In this document: piece after piece, positions 1 through 10,000 of the stretch
How the letters are laid out: each line of letters opens with the position of its first letter
How positions within the stretch are numbered: the stretch's first letter is position 1
Origin: Burhinus oedicnemus
Taxonomy: Eukaryota; Chordata; Aves; Charadriiformes; Burhinidae
DNA length: 64,000 bases
Direction: 5' to 3'
Assembly: GCA_008921705.1 (NCBI GenBank)
Contig: VFFE01007605.1
Span: 2,458,857-2,522,856, forward strand
Position numbers and translations under genes: made by a program
The notes under the pieces: generated by a model
What the model saw: only the letters and a program-made list of their open reading frames with translations
Told to the model about the DNA's origin: nothing
Databases searched by the model: none

Positions 1-41
1 CAGCAAAACCAGCATTACTGGAGGTAGAACCAAACTGGCTA

Positions 42-226
42 TGCAGATTTTGGTAGGTGGTAGATGCCCCATCCCTGGAAACATTCAAGGCCAGGTTGGA
101 CAGGGCTCTGAGCAACCTGATCCAGTTGAAGATGTCCCTGCCCGTTGCAGTGGGGGTTGGACTAGACGGCCTTTAAAGGTCCCTTCCAACACAAACCATT
201 CTATGATTCTATGATTCCATGATTTT
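42..226 (+). repeat. CR1 LINE, 3' end fragment
   Basis: The segment reads as the last ~180 bases of a CR1 element in plus orientation. It has the 'ccatccctgga' block, 'caaggccaggttggac', 'tctgagcaacctg', 'gtccctgccc', 'ggttggactaga', 'cccttccaac', and finally the ATTCTATGATTCTATGA-type tail with a decayed third unit. Several substitutions and the weak match upstream of about position 42 indicate an old, 5'-truncated copy. It has no coding capacity. Confidence 0.93.
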
Positions 227-2721
227 ATGGAAAGATGGTATTCCTTTCTAAAGAGTAAATGAACAGGAGCTGATTTGGTGTCTGGCTTTCATTTTACCAC
301 TTAATTCCTCCACAGAGAGTGAATGTTTAATCCTCACAGCCTGAACCACAGCTGACCTCCCCATCTCCACCATCTCCCACAAACCACCCACCAGACACTT
401 CTGAGAGGGGAAGGATGAGGACATGCCATGTAGGCAACCAGAGTTCAAAAATACAGATAACATCTTCATGCTACTGTCAAATTAAGGATATTATGTGACT
501 ACTGTATGTGAAGGGGGGCAATTAATTTAATTAAATAACTGATAACGTTCCTTAAGATTACATCTCTTCTCTTTGTCTTCTCTGCTTAAAAATCAATAGG
601 AAATTACAGTCTAATGTACCTGAATATTAAAACTCAGAGATTCATGTAGAATAGGAAAAAACCTGAGATCCTAGCAATTACCCAGATGACACAGTTATTG
701 AGTTAATGACACAGACCTGAGTTGATTTTTATTCTTGGAGTGGGGCCAGGATAATATTAATAGTTACTTTTCTGACTCTAATAACAGCACAGAGTCTTCA
801 TTGTGCTCAGCAAAAGCAAACATTTTAACAAATGGTACCTTCTTTTTAATTGCATGGACTGCAGCCTTACTGCCTCAAAGCACAACATACACATGTTATA
901 GTGTAAGTTCCTCTCCACTCAAGAAAGTATTTCAAGATGTACAAAAGTACCTTTTTTAATCAAGAAGTGAGCAACATAAAAGGTCGTGTCTATGCGCTAG
1001 CTTGCCTTTCATAAATAACTACTCCGCAACAGTTTCTTAAGTGGAGTTGCACAAAAAATCCTGCTGCTATTTCAAAAACCCGCATCCAGCGTAAGTGCTG
1101 CCATAAACACAACTTTGTCTGGAACCCAACCTCCTGGGAGAAATATGTTGCAGAATTTTTTGGACTTAGGCTAAAATGAAAAGCCCTTGGGCACTTCGTT
1201 TGCAATGATATGGTTTAGATGGGGAAAAATCTCAGCAAAGCACAGGGACAGCCTGGGCACCCCAGGAGACAGGGCTGGTGTCAGTCCAGCTCTGCTGCTG
1301 GCACAGTCCGGGTCGAGCATTTACACAGCACCCTCTGAAGACTTAAATCAGCCTCAAAACAACAAAGCCAGGAGAGCTGTGGCATTGTTCGCAATGGAAA
1401 ACTGGTCTGAAAGGAGGCTGCTGAGCATCCTCCAACCTGGAAATCCCCCAGCCCCATGGCAGGGCATTGGGCAGGGATCTCCCTCCCCACTGACCTGCCC
1501 CACGGCTATCCAGATTTATATGCGGCACAAACCTAGTACAGAAACATTCAAAACTCAGCTCTGAGGTGCTGTGCGTCTACCAGGACCAGAGCAGTAATTA
1601 AAAAAGTGAAAGATCTGCTGCCAAATATCACGGCGTGATGGTGTTTGCATGGTGAGGGCTGAGCAAAGCAAGCTTCAGAGGCTGTGTTCTTTGCAGAGAT
1701 TTTCTCTCTTAAGAGAAGATTGTAATCAAACTACCCTGGGAAGAAAAGGGCCTTTGAACGGCATACTTAATAAAATTCTAAATTTAAATTTAAACACACA
1801 CACAAATCATTTCTGAATGTTTATTTCATTTCACAACGGGAAAATCCCCCTTCCTTTGGTTAGAATTATTACCTTTTAATGGGTACCAGAAGATTTGATC
1901 ATTGCCATAATTTTTTCCAGGATTTTTCTTCCTTTGCATGCCCACAGTGCTGCCTTGTTTTGCTCTTCGCGGTAGTCTCAGGAACGTGCCCTGTATTCAG
2001 TGGGATAAACAACTAGGTGGTTTCAGCAGCACCTGAAACTTCCAGCCAGGTTGGAGTAGGCAATCTAGGCAGAGATTTTATACTGGGGATTAGAACTAAA
2101 ATAGAGTACAAAACAAAGGAATAAAAGCTAAAGAGTTATTATGAGCAATTTCTTTGATATAAGGTACTGCACATAACAGAGAATGACTTTATGATTTATT
2201 GCCATTTTGGAGGTACCACATCTGAGATGCCTGAGGTTCCTCTCTTAAAAAGTAAATCCAAACTGGTGTGACAATTTCTGGACTGAGGTGACATACAGCT
2301 GATGATTTCTGGTTGTGTTTTCAGCATAACCGCTAGGAGATGTGACACATTCCCAGTGTGGGCATGCAGATCCCCTACATTGGAGCTGGGGAGCAGGGGA
2401 GCACTAAAACAGTCCCTACGCCAATGAGAGGCTGAGCTGGGAAGCCAGATTGACTTAATTTACTGCATTGAGGAGGTCTGGAAAGTGGAAAATTACCCAA
2501 GGCTGAACAAAGAGGCTCAGCTGTAGCCATGGGGACACATAGAGAGGCTGAGAACCACCCAGCATGACTGGGTTGGGAGGAAGGACACACAGACATGCTG
2601 CTGTATGGGGCTGGCTCTCCTTTCACTCAGGAACCGGCATGGTTAAAGCAAGCTGAGCTGTGCAGGGGCAGAAGCTTTCAGCTATTTTAAGGAGAAGTAA
2701 TAATGTGCAGGACAAGTATCT
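227..2721. other. Non-coding unique sequence
   Basis: I see no gene, RNA or recognisable transposon here. Open frames of 60-125 codons (for example plus 1187-1564) have no recognisable domain, and overlapping frames of similar length occur on the other strand, so they look like chance. The left part is AT-rich and the 1200-1560 part is GC-richer. A short CA run lies near 1794-1804. Confidence 0.7.
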
Positions 2722-2902
2722 TAGAATCATAGAATCATTGAGGTTGGAAAAGACCTTTAAGATCATCTAGTCCAACCATTGACCCTACTCTACCAGGTCT
2801 GCCACTAAACCATGTCTCTAAGCACCACATCTACACGACTTTTAAACACATCTAGGGATGGTGACTCAACCGCATCCCTGGGCAGCCTGTTCCAATATTT
2901 GT
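2722..2902 (-). repeat. CR1 LINE, 3' end fragment, inverted
   Basis: On the minus strand this is a CR1 3' end. Reading forward it starts with the reversed tail (AGAATCATAGAATCATTG), then 'aggttggaaaagacctttaagatcatctagtccaacc' in part, then 'ggtctgccactaaaccatg' and 'catctagggatggtgactcaacc'. The last recognisable block is 'ggcagcctgttccaat'. The same diagnostic bases (Ccctactctaccaggtctgcc, 'ggtgactcaac') occur in the plus-strand copies ending at 5738 and 38355, so the three belong to one CR1 subfamily. The copy is 5'-truncated and short. Confidence 0.95.
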
Positions 2903-5104
2903 GGAACATTCTTGGACAACCCCAGAAGGGTTTGACCCCTATGAATATGCCAATACATGGATCAGTAGTACCGTGTTTAAGCACCCTAAGGATGCCCAAA
3001 TTTTCCCCAGCCCCACAACTGAGAGCTATGAGGAGCAAAAGCAGCCAAGAGATGCACATGCAGATATGGGAAACCTGGTATAACAGCCAGGACCTCTTTG
3101 CTCCTTTCATTTAAATGAAGTAATTAACTCTCCTAAATCCCACCCTCAGCTGTCTCCTGGCGCAGAAAGGACATTCCCATTTATTCTATGAGATACTCAA
3201 GACTGTGATTTAAAGAAAAATCAAGGGTCTTTACCCTGATCTTGGTGCCCTTGTCAACCCCACCAGTGTAATAGGATTTCACTGGATTGCTGGAACAATT
3301 TTATTTCTTACTGGTAAACCAGACTTCCCTCCAGTTACCACCTGTTTATCATCTGCCTGACACAACGTTTTTTTAATCAATAAATTATTTTTAAATCACT
3401 TTTTTGGTCAAGGCTATCATTGCTTAAGAGCGGCAGTTTACAAACAGATTGCAGTTACAAACCCTTGGAAATTGGGCAATGGGAGATTAACACTCTATAA
3501 AGGATGAGCAAACGCATGGGAAGCAGTTAAAATGGTAGGAAACGAGGAATTGTGAACACATGCCCTGGCAGCATCCAGAAATTTGTTCTTAACCTCCTTT
3601 CATCCGCACCAGTGAAGCCTCGCTGTGCCCCGGCACTGAACCCTGGCAGGCGCAGCCCGTGCTCCTGCGGCCGTCCTGCGCTTGCACGCAGCCACGCCAC
3701 AGAGGGAGAGATTTATTTATACTGCATGGGAACAAATTCCCACCTTTCCCTGCTTTGAGGTGGGCCCCTCTCTGCACAGCTGCAGGGGCAGCTCCTACGG
3801 CTGGCATCCCGGCACCATCAGAGCAGTTGGGGTCTGGAGAGAATCTTCCCTGCCCAGACCCACTCCCAGCTTCAGGAAGAGTTTGCAAACATGGTATGTT
3901 TGATTTTATCTGCTCGTTTTCACTTTAGCAGTGCAAGAGAAGAGGACAAAAAAAAAGAAAAAAGCTTTTCGAAACCTTTCTCTTTTTTGGTGTGGCTACT
4001 GATATCAGAAGGCTACCTACAACTCTATCAGCCTATACAGAAATCTCAGACATATATGATCTTATGTAGGTATATTATGTAGACCAGCAGCCAAATTTCT
4101 ACTGTTTGTCAAGCTGATGTAAATCTGATTTTCTGCAACTGAATTATGGGAGAAAGAGAAATTCCCTGCATGCATGAGCTTTATTCCCAAACCTGGAGGG
4201 AAGAAGCTGCCTGCACTTAACTAGTCTGTGACCTGACGTCGAAGAAGAAAAGCTTAAACACAGAGCATGTCCTGTCTGTGGGTGAGGAACGGCGCTTACA
4301 GGGCAACAATCCCAATGTTTGTCTACTTGAGCTGCTGAAGGTTTAATCATTGCTAGGAACTCAATTAGTCGCTGTTATTAAGCAGCCAAACAGACTGAAT
4401 GTCAGAGTGGAAATATTTGACGTTTTCTTAACAACTTGAAATATTCCAAAACAACCCTACTTGGGGTGTATTATTCCTGCTGAGTTGCCAAAATCCCTCA
4501 GCTATCACAGACCTGCCGGGAGCCTATGGCTAGGTAACCTCAAACCCAAACACTGACCAAAACCCCAAGTGATGTCCTGGGAACTACACGAGCCGCTCGA
4601 ATTCGTAAGGTTTTTGACTTGCAGGAGGACCTTGGCTTTTCAAGAATTCAGAGAACGTGTTTGGAAGCCCTTTGCTACTTTACAGTTAGAAGCTTACTGA
4701 GAAAAAGGAAAATGCAGTGGGGGAGTGTGGTTCCCCCAGCAGCCATGCAGGGGTGAGATCCCCTGGGAAAACCGGCGCGGTGGGTGCTGGGGGAGCCCCG
4801 ATGCGCTGCAGGCAGCTGCCCCTGCTCCACCCTCTGCTCCAGGTTTCCTTCCAAGATAATTCGGTCTCTGTGTAATCTCATGCTGGCTGACGCACAGGGT
4901 GCTTTGGAAGCCTCACCAAACCCACGGCTGATTTTTTTTTTTGTGCCCAAAGAGTCAACTCATGCCAGGGAGGCTGCGGGGTGTGGGTGGTGGGAAGCTT
5001 CCCCTGGTGCTGGGTGTAGGGGAGAGGCAGCGTTGCTCCTTGTTCATCGTTCCTGTGGCTCCGTTTCTAGGAGCTACATCCCAAAAGCAGGCAAGGAAAG
5101 CCCA
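2903..5104. other. Non-coding unique sequence
   Basis: No gene is supported. Frames up to about 138 codons (plus 4784-5200) show no domain, and the latter runs into CR1 sequence. A GC-richer patch lies at about 3600-3860 and another at 4730-5080. A purine-rich tract sits at about 3948-3964. Confidence 0.65.
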
Positions 5105-5201
5105 GGGAAAGGTTCACCTGCTCTAGGTGAACCTACTCTGGCATGGGGGGTTGGACTAGATGATCTCCAGAGGTCCCTTCCAACCCCTATGATTCTGTGA
5201 G
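5105..5201 (+). repeat. CR1 LINE, 3' tail fragment of a second subfamily
   Basis: The run 'ctctaggtgaac', 'tctggcatggggggttgga', 'ctagatgatctccagagg', 'tcccttccaacccc' and 'tatgattctgtga' is a CR1 3' terminus of the type whose last block reads 'gatctccagaggtcccttccaac'. This differs from the 'gatcttaaaggtcttttccaacc' terminus of the element that follows it. It is therefore the remains of a separate insertion. Only about 70-100 bases are recognisable, and the upstream edge is uncertain. Confidence 0.85.
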
Positions 5202-5640
5202 AATGCTGCAACCTGCCCAGACCCAGTACTGTGTTCAGTTTTGGGCGCCACAGTATAGGAGGGACATTGAGGTGCTGGAGCGTATCCAGAGAAGGGCAAC
5301 AAAGCTGGTGAGGGGTCTGGAGAACATGTCTAATGAGGAGTGGCTGAAGGAATTAGGATTGTTTAGTCTGGACGAGAGAAGGCTGAGGGGAGACCTTATT
5401 GCTCTCTACAACTACCTGAAAGGAGGTTGTAGTGAGATGGGAGCTGATCTCTTCTCCCAAGTAACTAGCCATAGGACAAGAGGAAACGGGTTCCAGTTGC
5501 GCCAGGGGAGGTTTAAGCTGGACATTAGGAAAAAAATTTTCACTGAAAGAGTTATCAAACATTGGAACAGGCTGCCCAGGAAGGTGGTTGAGTCACCATC
5601 CCTAGATGTGTTTAAAAGTCATGTAGATGTGGGGCTTTGA
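5197..5640 (+). pseudogene. CR1 ORF2 (reverse transcriptase) C-terminal remnant
   Basis: An open frame of 147 codons carries the C-terminal region of the CR1 ORF2 polyprotein, downstream of the polymerase palm. Recognisable stretches in order are '[25 protein letters not shown]', '[24 protein letters not shown]', '[22 protein letters not shown]', '[22 protein letters not shown]' (each cited only in part). The endonuclease and the catalytic YADD-type motif lie upstream in a full element and are absent, so this cannot support transposition. The start codon at 5197 lies at the junction with the preceding CR1 tail and is accidental. The sister copy at 38 kb continues four residues further (RDMV) before its stop. 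Here an A-to-T change turns that AGA codon into TGA at 5638-5640, ending the frame early. Confidence 0.9.
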
Positions 5641-5738
5641 GACATGGTTTAGTGGCAGACCTGGTAGGGTAGGGTCAATGGTTGGACTGGATGATCTTAA
5701 AGGTCTTTTCCAACCTAAACAATTCTATGATTCTATGA
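5202..5738 (+). repeat. CR1 LINE, 5'-truncated copy with ORF2 C-terminal remnant
   Basis: This is the 3' part of a CR1 non-LTR retrotransposon on the plus strand. It runs from within the C-terminal third of ORF2, through the 3' UTR ('agtggcagacctggtagggtag'), to the tail 'aattctatgattctatga'. Over the shared ~348 bases (5391-5738 against 38007-38354) I count about 9-10 differences by eye, so the copies are about 97% identical and fairly young. The element begins immediately after another CR1 tail, giving a head-to-tail junction near 5200. Confidence 0.96.
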
Positions 5739-6891
5739 CCAAAGGGACCACAGAAACGTGTGGAGCCCAAGCATGGGAAGCCCTGCCAGGACTGTGATGT
5801 CTCATAAATGACTGGGGGATTAATGGCTTAGGACATAACCCACAAAACAGCTTCCTTCTCCAGTCTATGGGCCACCAGGTTCTCCCCATGGCTTTGGGGA
5901 GCCAGCAGCCCAGGCTGTCAGAGGAGGCACATTAGCAGAAGGACTGCACTCAAAACATATTTTCTGGAAAATGATGATTCCCACATGGTCTCAAATGCCT
6001 GGAGAAGCTTCCACTCCCACCTCGCATGCTCTGATGGTGCTCACTGGCTTCAGCACGGGCAGCATGGGATGCTGAGCTCCAGTACCACTTTGCAGGACCA
6101 GGCTGAGCCCAGGGGAAGGACAGGAGGGAAGGAACCGGGCTGGGGGCTTTGTTTGAAGTGAGGTCTGCTAAAAATGAGCATGGAGATCTAAGTCGGGATG
6201 TGGGACGCAGCAGCAGGACCACACAGCCAAGAAGCCCACATTTCAAGCACAGCTGCTGAGACGCCTCCTCACTGTGAAGGTGACAGGAAGGAATCCACAG
6301 CTGACATATACATCTTTTTGCTGGAGCATTTCAAGTCTTTTCTCAGGCACTGTGACTAATTACGCGAATTAAAAAAAAAAAAAAACAACCCACAGATTTT
6401 GCCAGCAGACGTTAGACTTAAAAAAAAAAAAACACCTACCAGGAGACAATTCAAATGACCAACCAGAACAAAATGGTAAACAGCTGTGCCTTAACATCTG
6501 TACTGCAGAGTTGGACTCTGCAAGAAGGAGTAAATGACCAGAATAAAAATTGCTGATAGCTCCTCTATTCAAGCCCAGACCACGCTCAGGGGCAGGAGGG
6601 ACCCAGGAGTCGGGCAGGCTCCTTTCCTCTCATGGGACAGAGTCACTTAGGGTAGGACTGATTAAAAGCCAAATTTCTACTCAAAGTGCATTTGTCTAGA
6701 AAGGTGCTGAGTCTAAGTGCAGAGGTTCATGCTCTCCTTTGGTCCCTCACCCCTCTGCTGATAGCTCCTCATGGGGACATGGTGTTTTGAGCTGCAGCCA
6801 AAGGCATGGCAGGTGCCTGTAATGTTTTTATTTTAAATTACAGAAATGGAAACTTATGACATCTGTTTGCTTCTCACATTTGCCCCTTTAG
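5739..6891. other. Non-coding sequence with two poly-A tracts
   Basis: No gene is supported. Two A-homopolymers stand out, 15 bases at 6371-6385 and about 13 bases at 6420-6432. They are not preceded by any retroposed gene that I recognise. The interval ends in a pyrimidine-rich stretch (6862-6891) that forms the acceptor of the candidate exon described next. Confidence 0.6.
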
Positions 6892-7060
6892 GCTAGCTCC
6901 CTCCCAGATGGAAGAAGAGTCCAGCAATGAGGACTTTGCGCAGTACCAGCAGATGCTTCTTGCTCGTAGGAAGCTGCATTGCTTCACTGGACCCTGCTCC
7001 TATTGCAGTCAATTAGAGATGTCTTTAATTTCTCAATCTGCAGTAACGAGATTACATTAG
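6892..7060 (+). CDS. Candidate small exon, 50-codon frame of unknown function
   Basis: A strong splice-acceptor-like signal ('ttctcacatttgcccctttag') ends at 6891. It is followed after 16 bases by an ATG at 6908 in a fair context (ctcccagATGG). The frame encodes 50 residues and stops with TAG at 7058-7060. The first 21 residues are acidic then basic and coding-like (SSNEDFAQYQQML, then LLARRK). The rest (KLHCFTGPCSYCSQLEM...) looks less like conserved protein. A possible but weak donor, C|GTAGGA, lies at 6970, so the coding part may stop there. I do not recognise the family. It could be an alternative first coding exon of a gene that spans the window, or coincidence. No partner exon is identifiable. 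Confidence 0.2.
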
Positions 7061-10000
7061 ATCCTGCATTCTCAAACCATTTTACCTGAACAGTGGAATT
7101 CCAGACTTCATTAGCCTGATGGCTCAAAATCAAAAGACAACCACCCTCTCCATTTATTTTCACAGTTATTAAGCCCATCTCATGACGGTTAGGGCATGAC
7201 TCCTCAATTTTGAATATTTATGGTTTGTTTTGCTAACAGGACAAGAGAGGAGAAGCTTGCAGATCACTGGCTCCTGCTGCTTTCATTTACAGACCAAGGC
7301 CAATATGTATCTGCAAAACACACTGAGGTGCCTAAATCGATCCAGCAGAACTTGGCCCTGGGCTATATTGCGCCCAAAGGATTTCTTAATATTGACATAA
7401 ATGCCTATTTTTTTTAAACAGCAATTGCAATTCCCACGCGCTGAGGCCTCATCCCGGGTGACACCATCTGCCTGGGGCAGTGCAGCAGCATCCCGCCCGT
7501 GCAGCCAGCATCCCAGGGCTGCGGGGACCTCCTCCGTCATGTCCCTAACGGGTTTGAGCTCTGCCAATGCCGCTTAAAAGAGGGTAGTTTAAAGCATCCA
7601 AAAGAGCTGAAGGCGTATTTACTCCCCATATTACTTTTTTTTTTTTAATTACGAAAGTAATTAATGCCCTGTCTGTTGAGAGGCAATAAAATGACTTGGC
7701 TGAAAATTGCAATGTAAGCCTATTTCAGGTGAGCTGAATTAATTAAAATGCTGAGTAAATCCAAACAACAAACATGTACAGAATACAACCCAAAGACATC
7801 TGAAACAGCCAGTAAATACCTTCTTATTAGCAGTGGAGGAAGTTTTTTCTTGGACTCTTCTAAAAAGGTTTTTGAAAATAGATGGATATGTTTGAATAAC
7901 ATATTCGTGTTCATTTAGCAATATTTCTAAAAAGAAATAAAAGTATTTCCAAAATTGCCTATGTTTCTTTGTTTCAGCATTTTCTAGAAGAAACAGATTA
8001 AGTTTTTAAGAGAAAAAAAAATACCTCTTTTTCATTTTGAAACTCTTGAAAACTGGGAAAAAAGACCCTATCCTTTGAAATGCCTGGAAACAATTTTTTC
8101 AGCAATGTTTTAGATCTTTCACCTAACTGGAAAAGCTGCTATATCTTCACTCTAACTCTCTCTAGAGAATGTATTTTGATATCATTTATTTAAAAGGGGG
8201 GCTGAAAAGCAGACTACTGAGTTTGGCTCAAAATCTCAGCTTGCATAAATCAAAGGAGAGCCATAAACAGGGACTTGGAGGGTTACACGAGCTGTGAATC
8301 TGTCCCATTTTTGCTATAAATATGTGCCCTGGAATGTCACGTAGACTTTCACATGCTAATGGCAACGTCATATTAACACTGTGAAATCACACTTGTGAGC
8401 CACAGACTTTAAATGTCACCTGGGTAAAAGGATGTTAGAACAGAGCGCATAAGTTTTGAAAACTTACTTTTGGCTGAAGGATGAGGAAAACGGACAGTCC
8501 TTTACACTTTTATTTTTGACTCCTGTGTTAATACTGACTTGCTGTGGCTTATCACATAATGTGGCTGGCAACTCTCTAAACCCTAGTGAAACCAACTGAG
8601 AAAATCACCGTGAACATTTCAGGGCTGGAATGATGAGTTTTGGTAATGAATATTTTAAGCTCCTTTGACATTTGCAGTACTCGTTCCCAGAGCAGAGTTG
8701 GATTTAAAAGACAAGTTGAGGATCCTGGCGGGGTCTGACGTCACTTGAGCTGTCGCACTCAGCAAAACCAGCTAATGACACCAGTGCCAAAGTCCTGCAA
8801 AACCTGCTGTTCCTGCGGGTTGAAGCTTAGGAACTAACTTCAAGTCTCTTCTTCAGATCATTTCTCGCTTCGCATTTGGTCTGGAATGCTTTTTGTGTTC
8901 TATGTCTTGATGTGTGTAATTAATTAATCACCTTAGGTGCTGTTAGCTTCCCGTCGGAGCTCTTTTGTTGCTAGACATGGCTGAGCTGTGTTGCTCTGTC
9001 CATGAGCTGTGAATGAGGGTGTCTGGGTATCTGAATGTTGACTGTTTTCCATTATTCCTTCTATCTATCAATATACCAAAAGGAAGGAGCTGAACCTGGG
9101 AGATGGTCTCTCCAGCAGCATTGCTTTTTGCCTTGGTAAACCTCCAGTGTCCCCAAAAGGGAGATTGCATTTGATATCCCATAGGCTTTGGCTTTGATCC
9201 CCAAACTTTTACCAACCGTTATGCCATTTTACATCATCATAATTACGTTCTTTTTTCCACTTTGTGGGCTTGAAAGTAGGCACCTAAATTTATTTATAGG
9301 CTTGTAAAGGTATGGCGTGATCTTCAGAGGACCTAAGTACTTCAATCTTCATTGCTTTCCATATTAGCCCTCTGAAAATTGGTGGCCGATGTTCCTCTGC
9401 TCTCTGTTTCTCCCTTGGCTTCCTTTAAGAGTGAAAGGAAAAGAGAAGGGAAAGATCTGTCTACTTGTATAAAAAACACTGGTGCAAGTTACTTTGCCAT
9501 ACTTGTGTTGACCCTGCCATATTGCACACCCTACCCGTATTTACCATATTTGCATGGACTTTTCCAAGCTGAATGCTCTGCACAGTTCCCAAGCCGTGAG
9601 CCTGCTTGCTATGGGTAGGAAACAATGTTCAGGCTCAGAAGCCTGCATGCCCTGGTCCCCCTGACAACCTGGAGCTATCGTTCGGTTTGTCATAGCATGT
9701 CACTAGAAAATAGCAACGGAAAGACTGGGAGAGGGCGAGGTGGTAATGTCTTCTGAGCCTCAAACAAGACCAAAAAAAGAAAATGAACTCAAAATAGAGC
9801 TCGAGATGCTCCTCCCGCAGAGATGGGAGGTATTCCTCCCTGCAATGTGGGAGTCATCTAATGTGAGGAAGAGAACCTGCACAAATCTTTAAGGTTGGAA
9901 CTAATCTCATATTTCAACTCTGTAATCTAGGACCATTAAATATTTATACTCTTGGGATACACACAAAGAAAATTAATACCTGTCCAAATGAAAAGGATCA

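Noticed and set aside
6371..6432. Two poly-A runs as the tails of a processed retrogene
   Set aside because: No gene-like sequence, polyadenylation signal or target-site duplication is visible upstream.
9888..9930. 'aaggttggaactaatctc' as a possible CR1 tail
   Set aside because: The order of blocks does not fit either CR1 orientation and there is no ATTCTATGATT tail.
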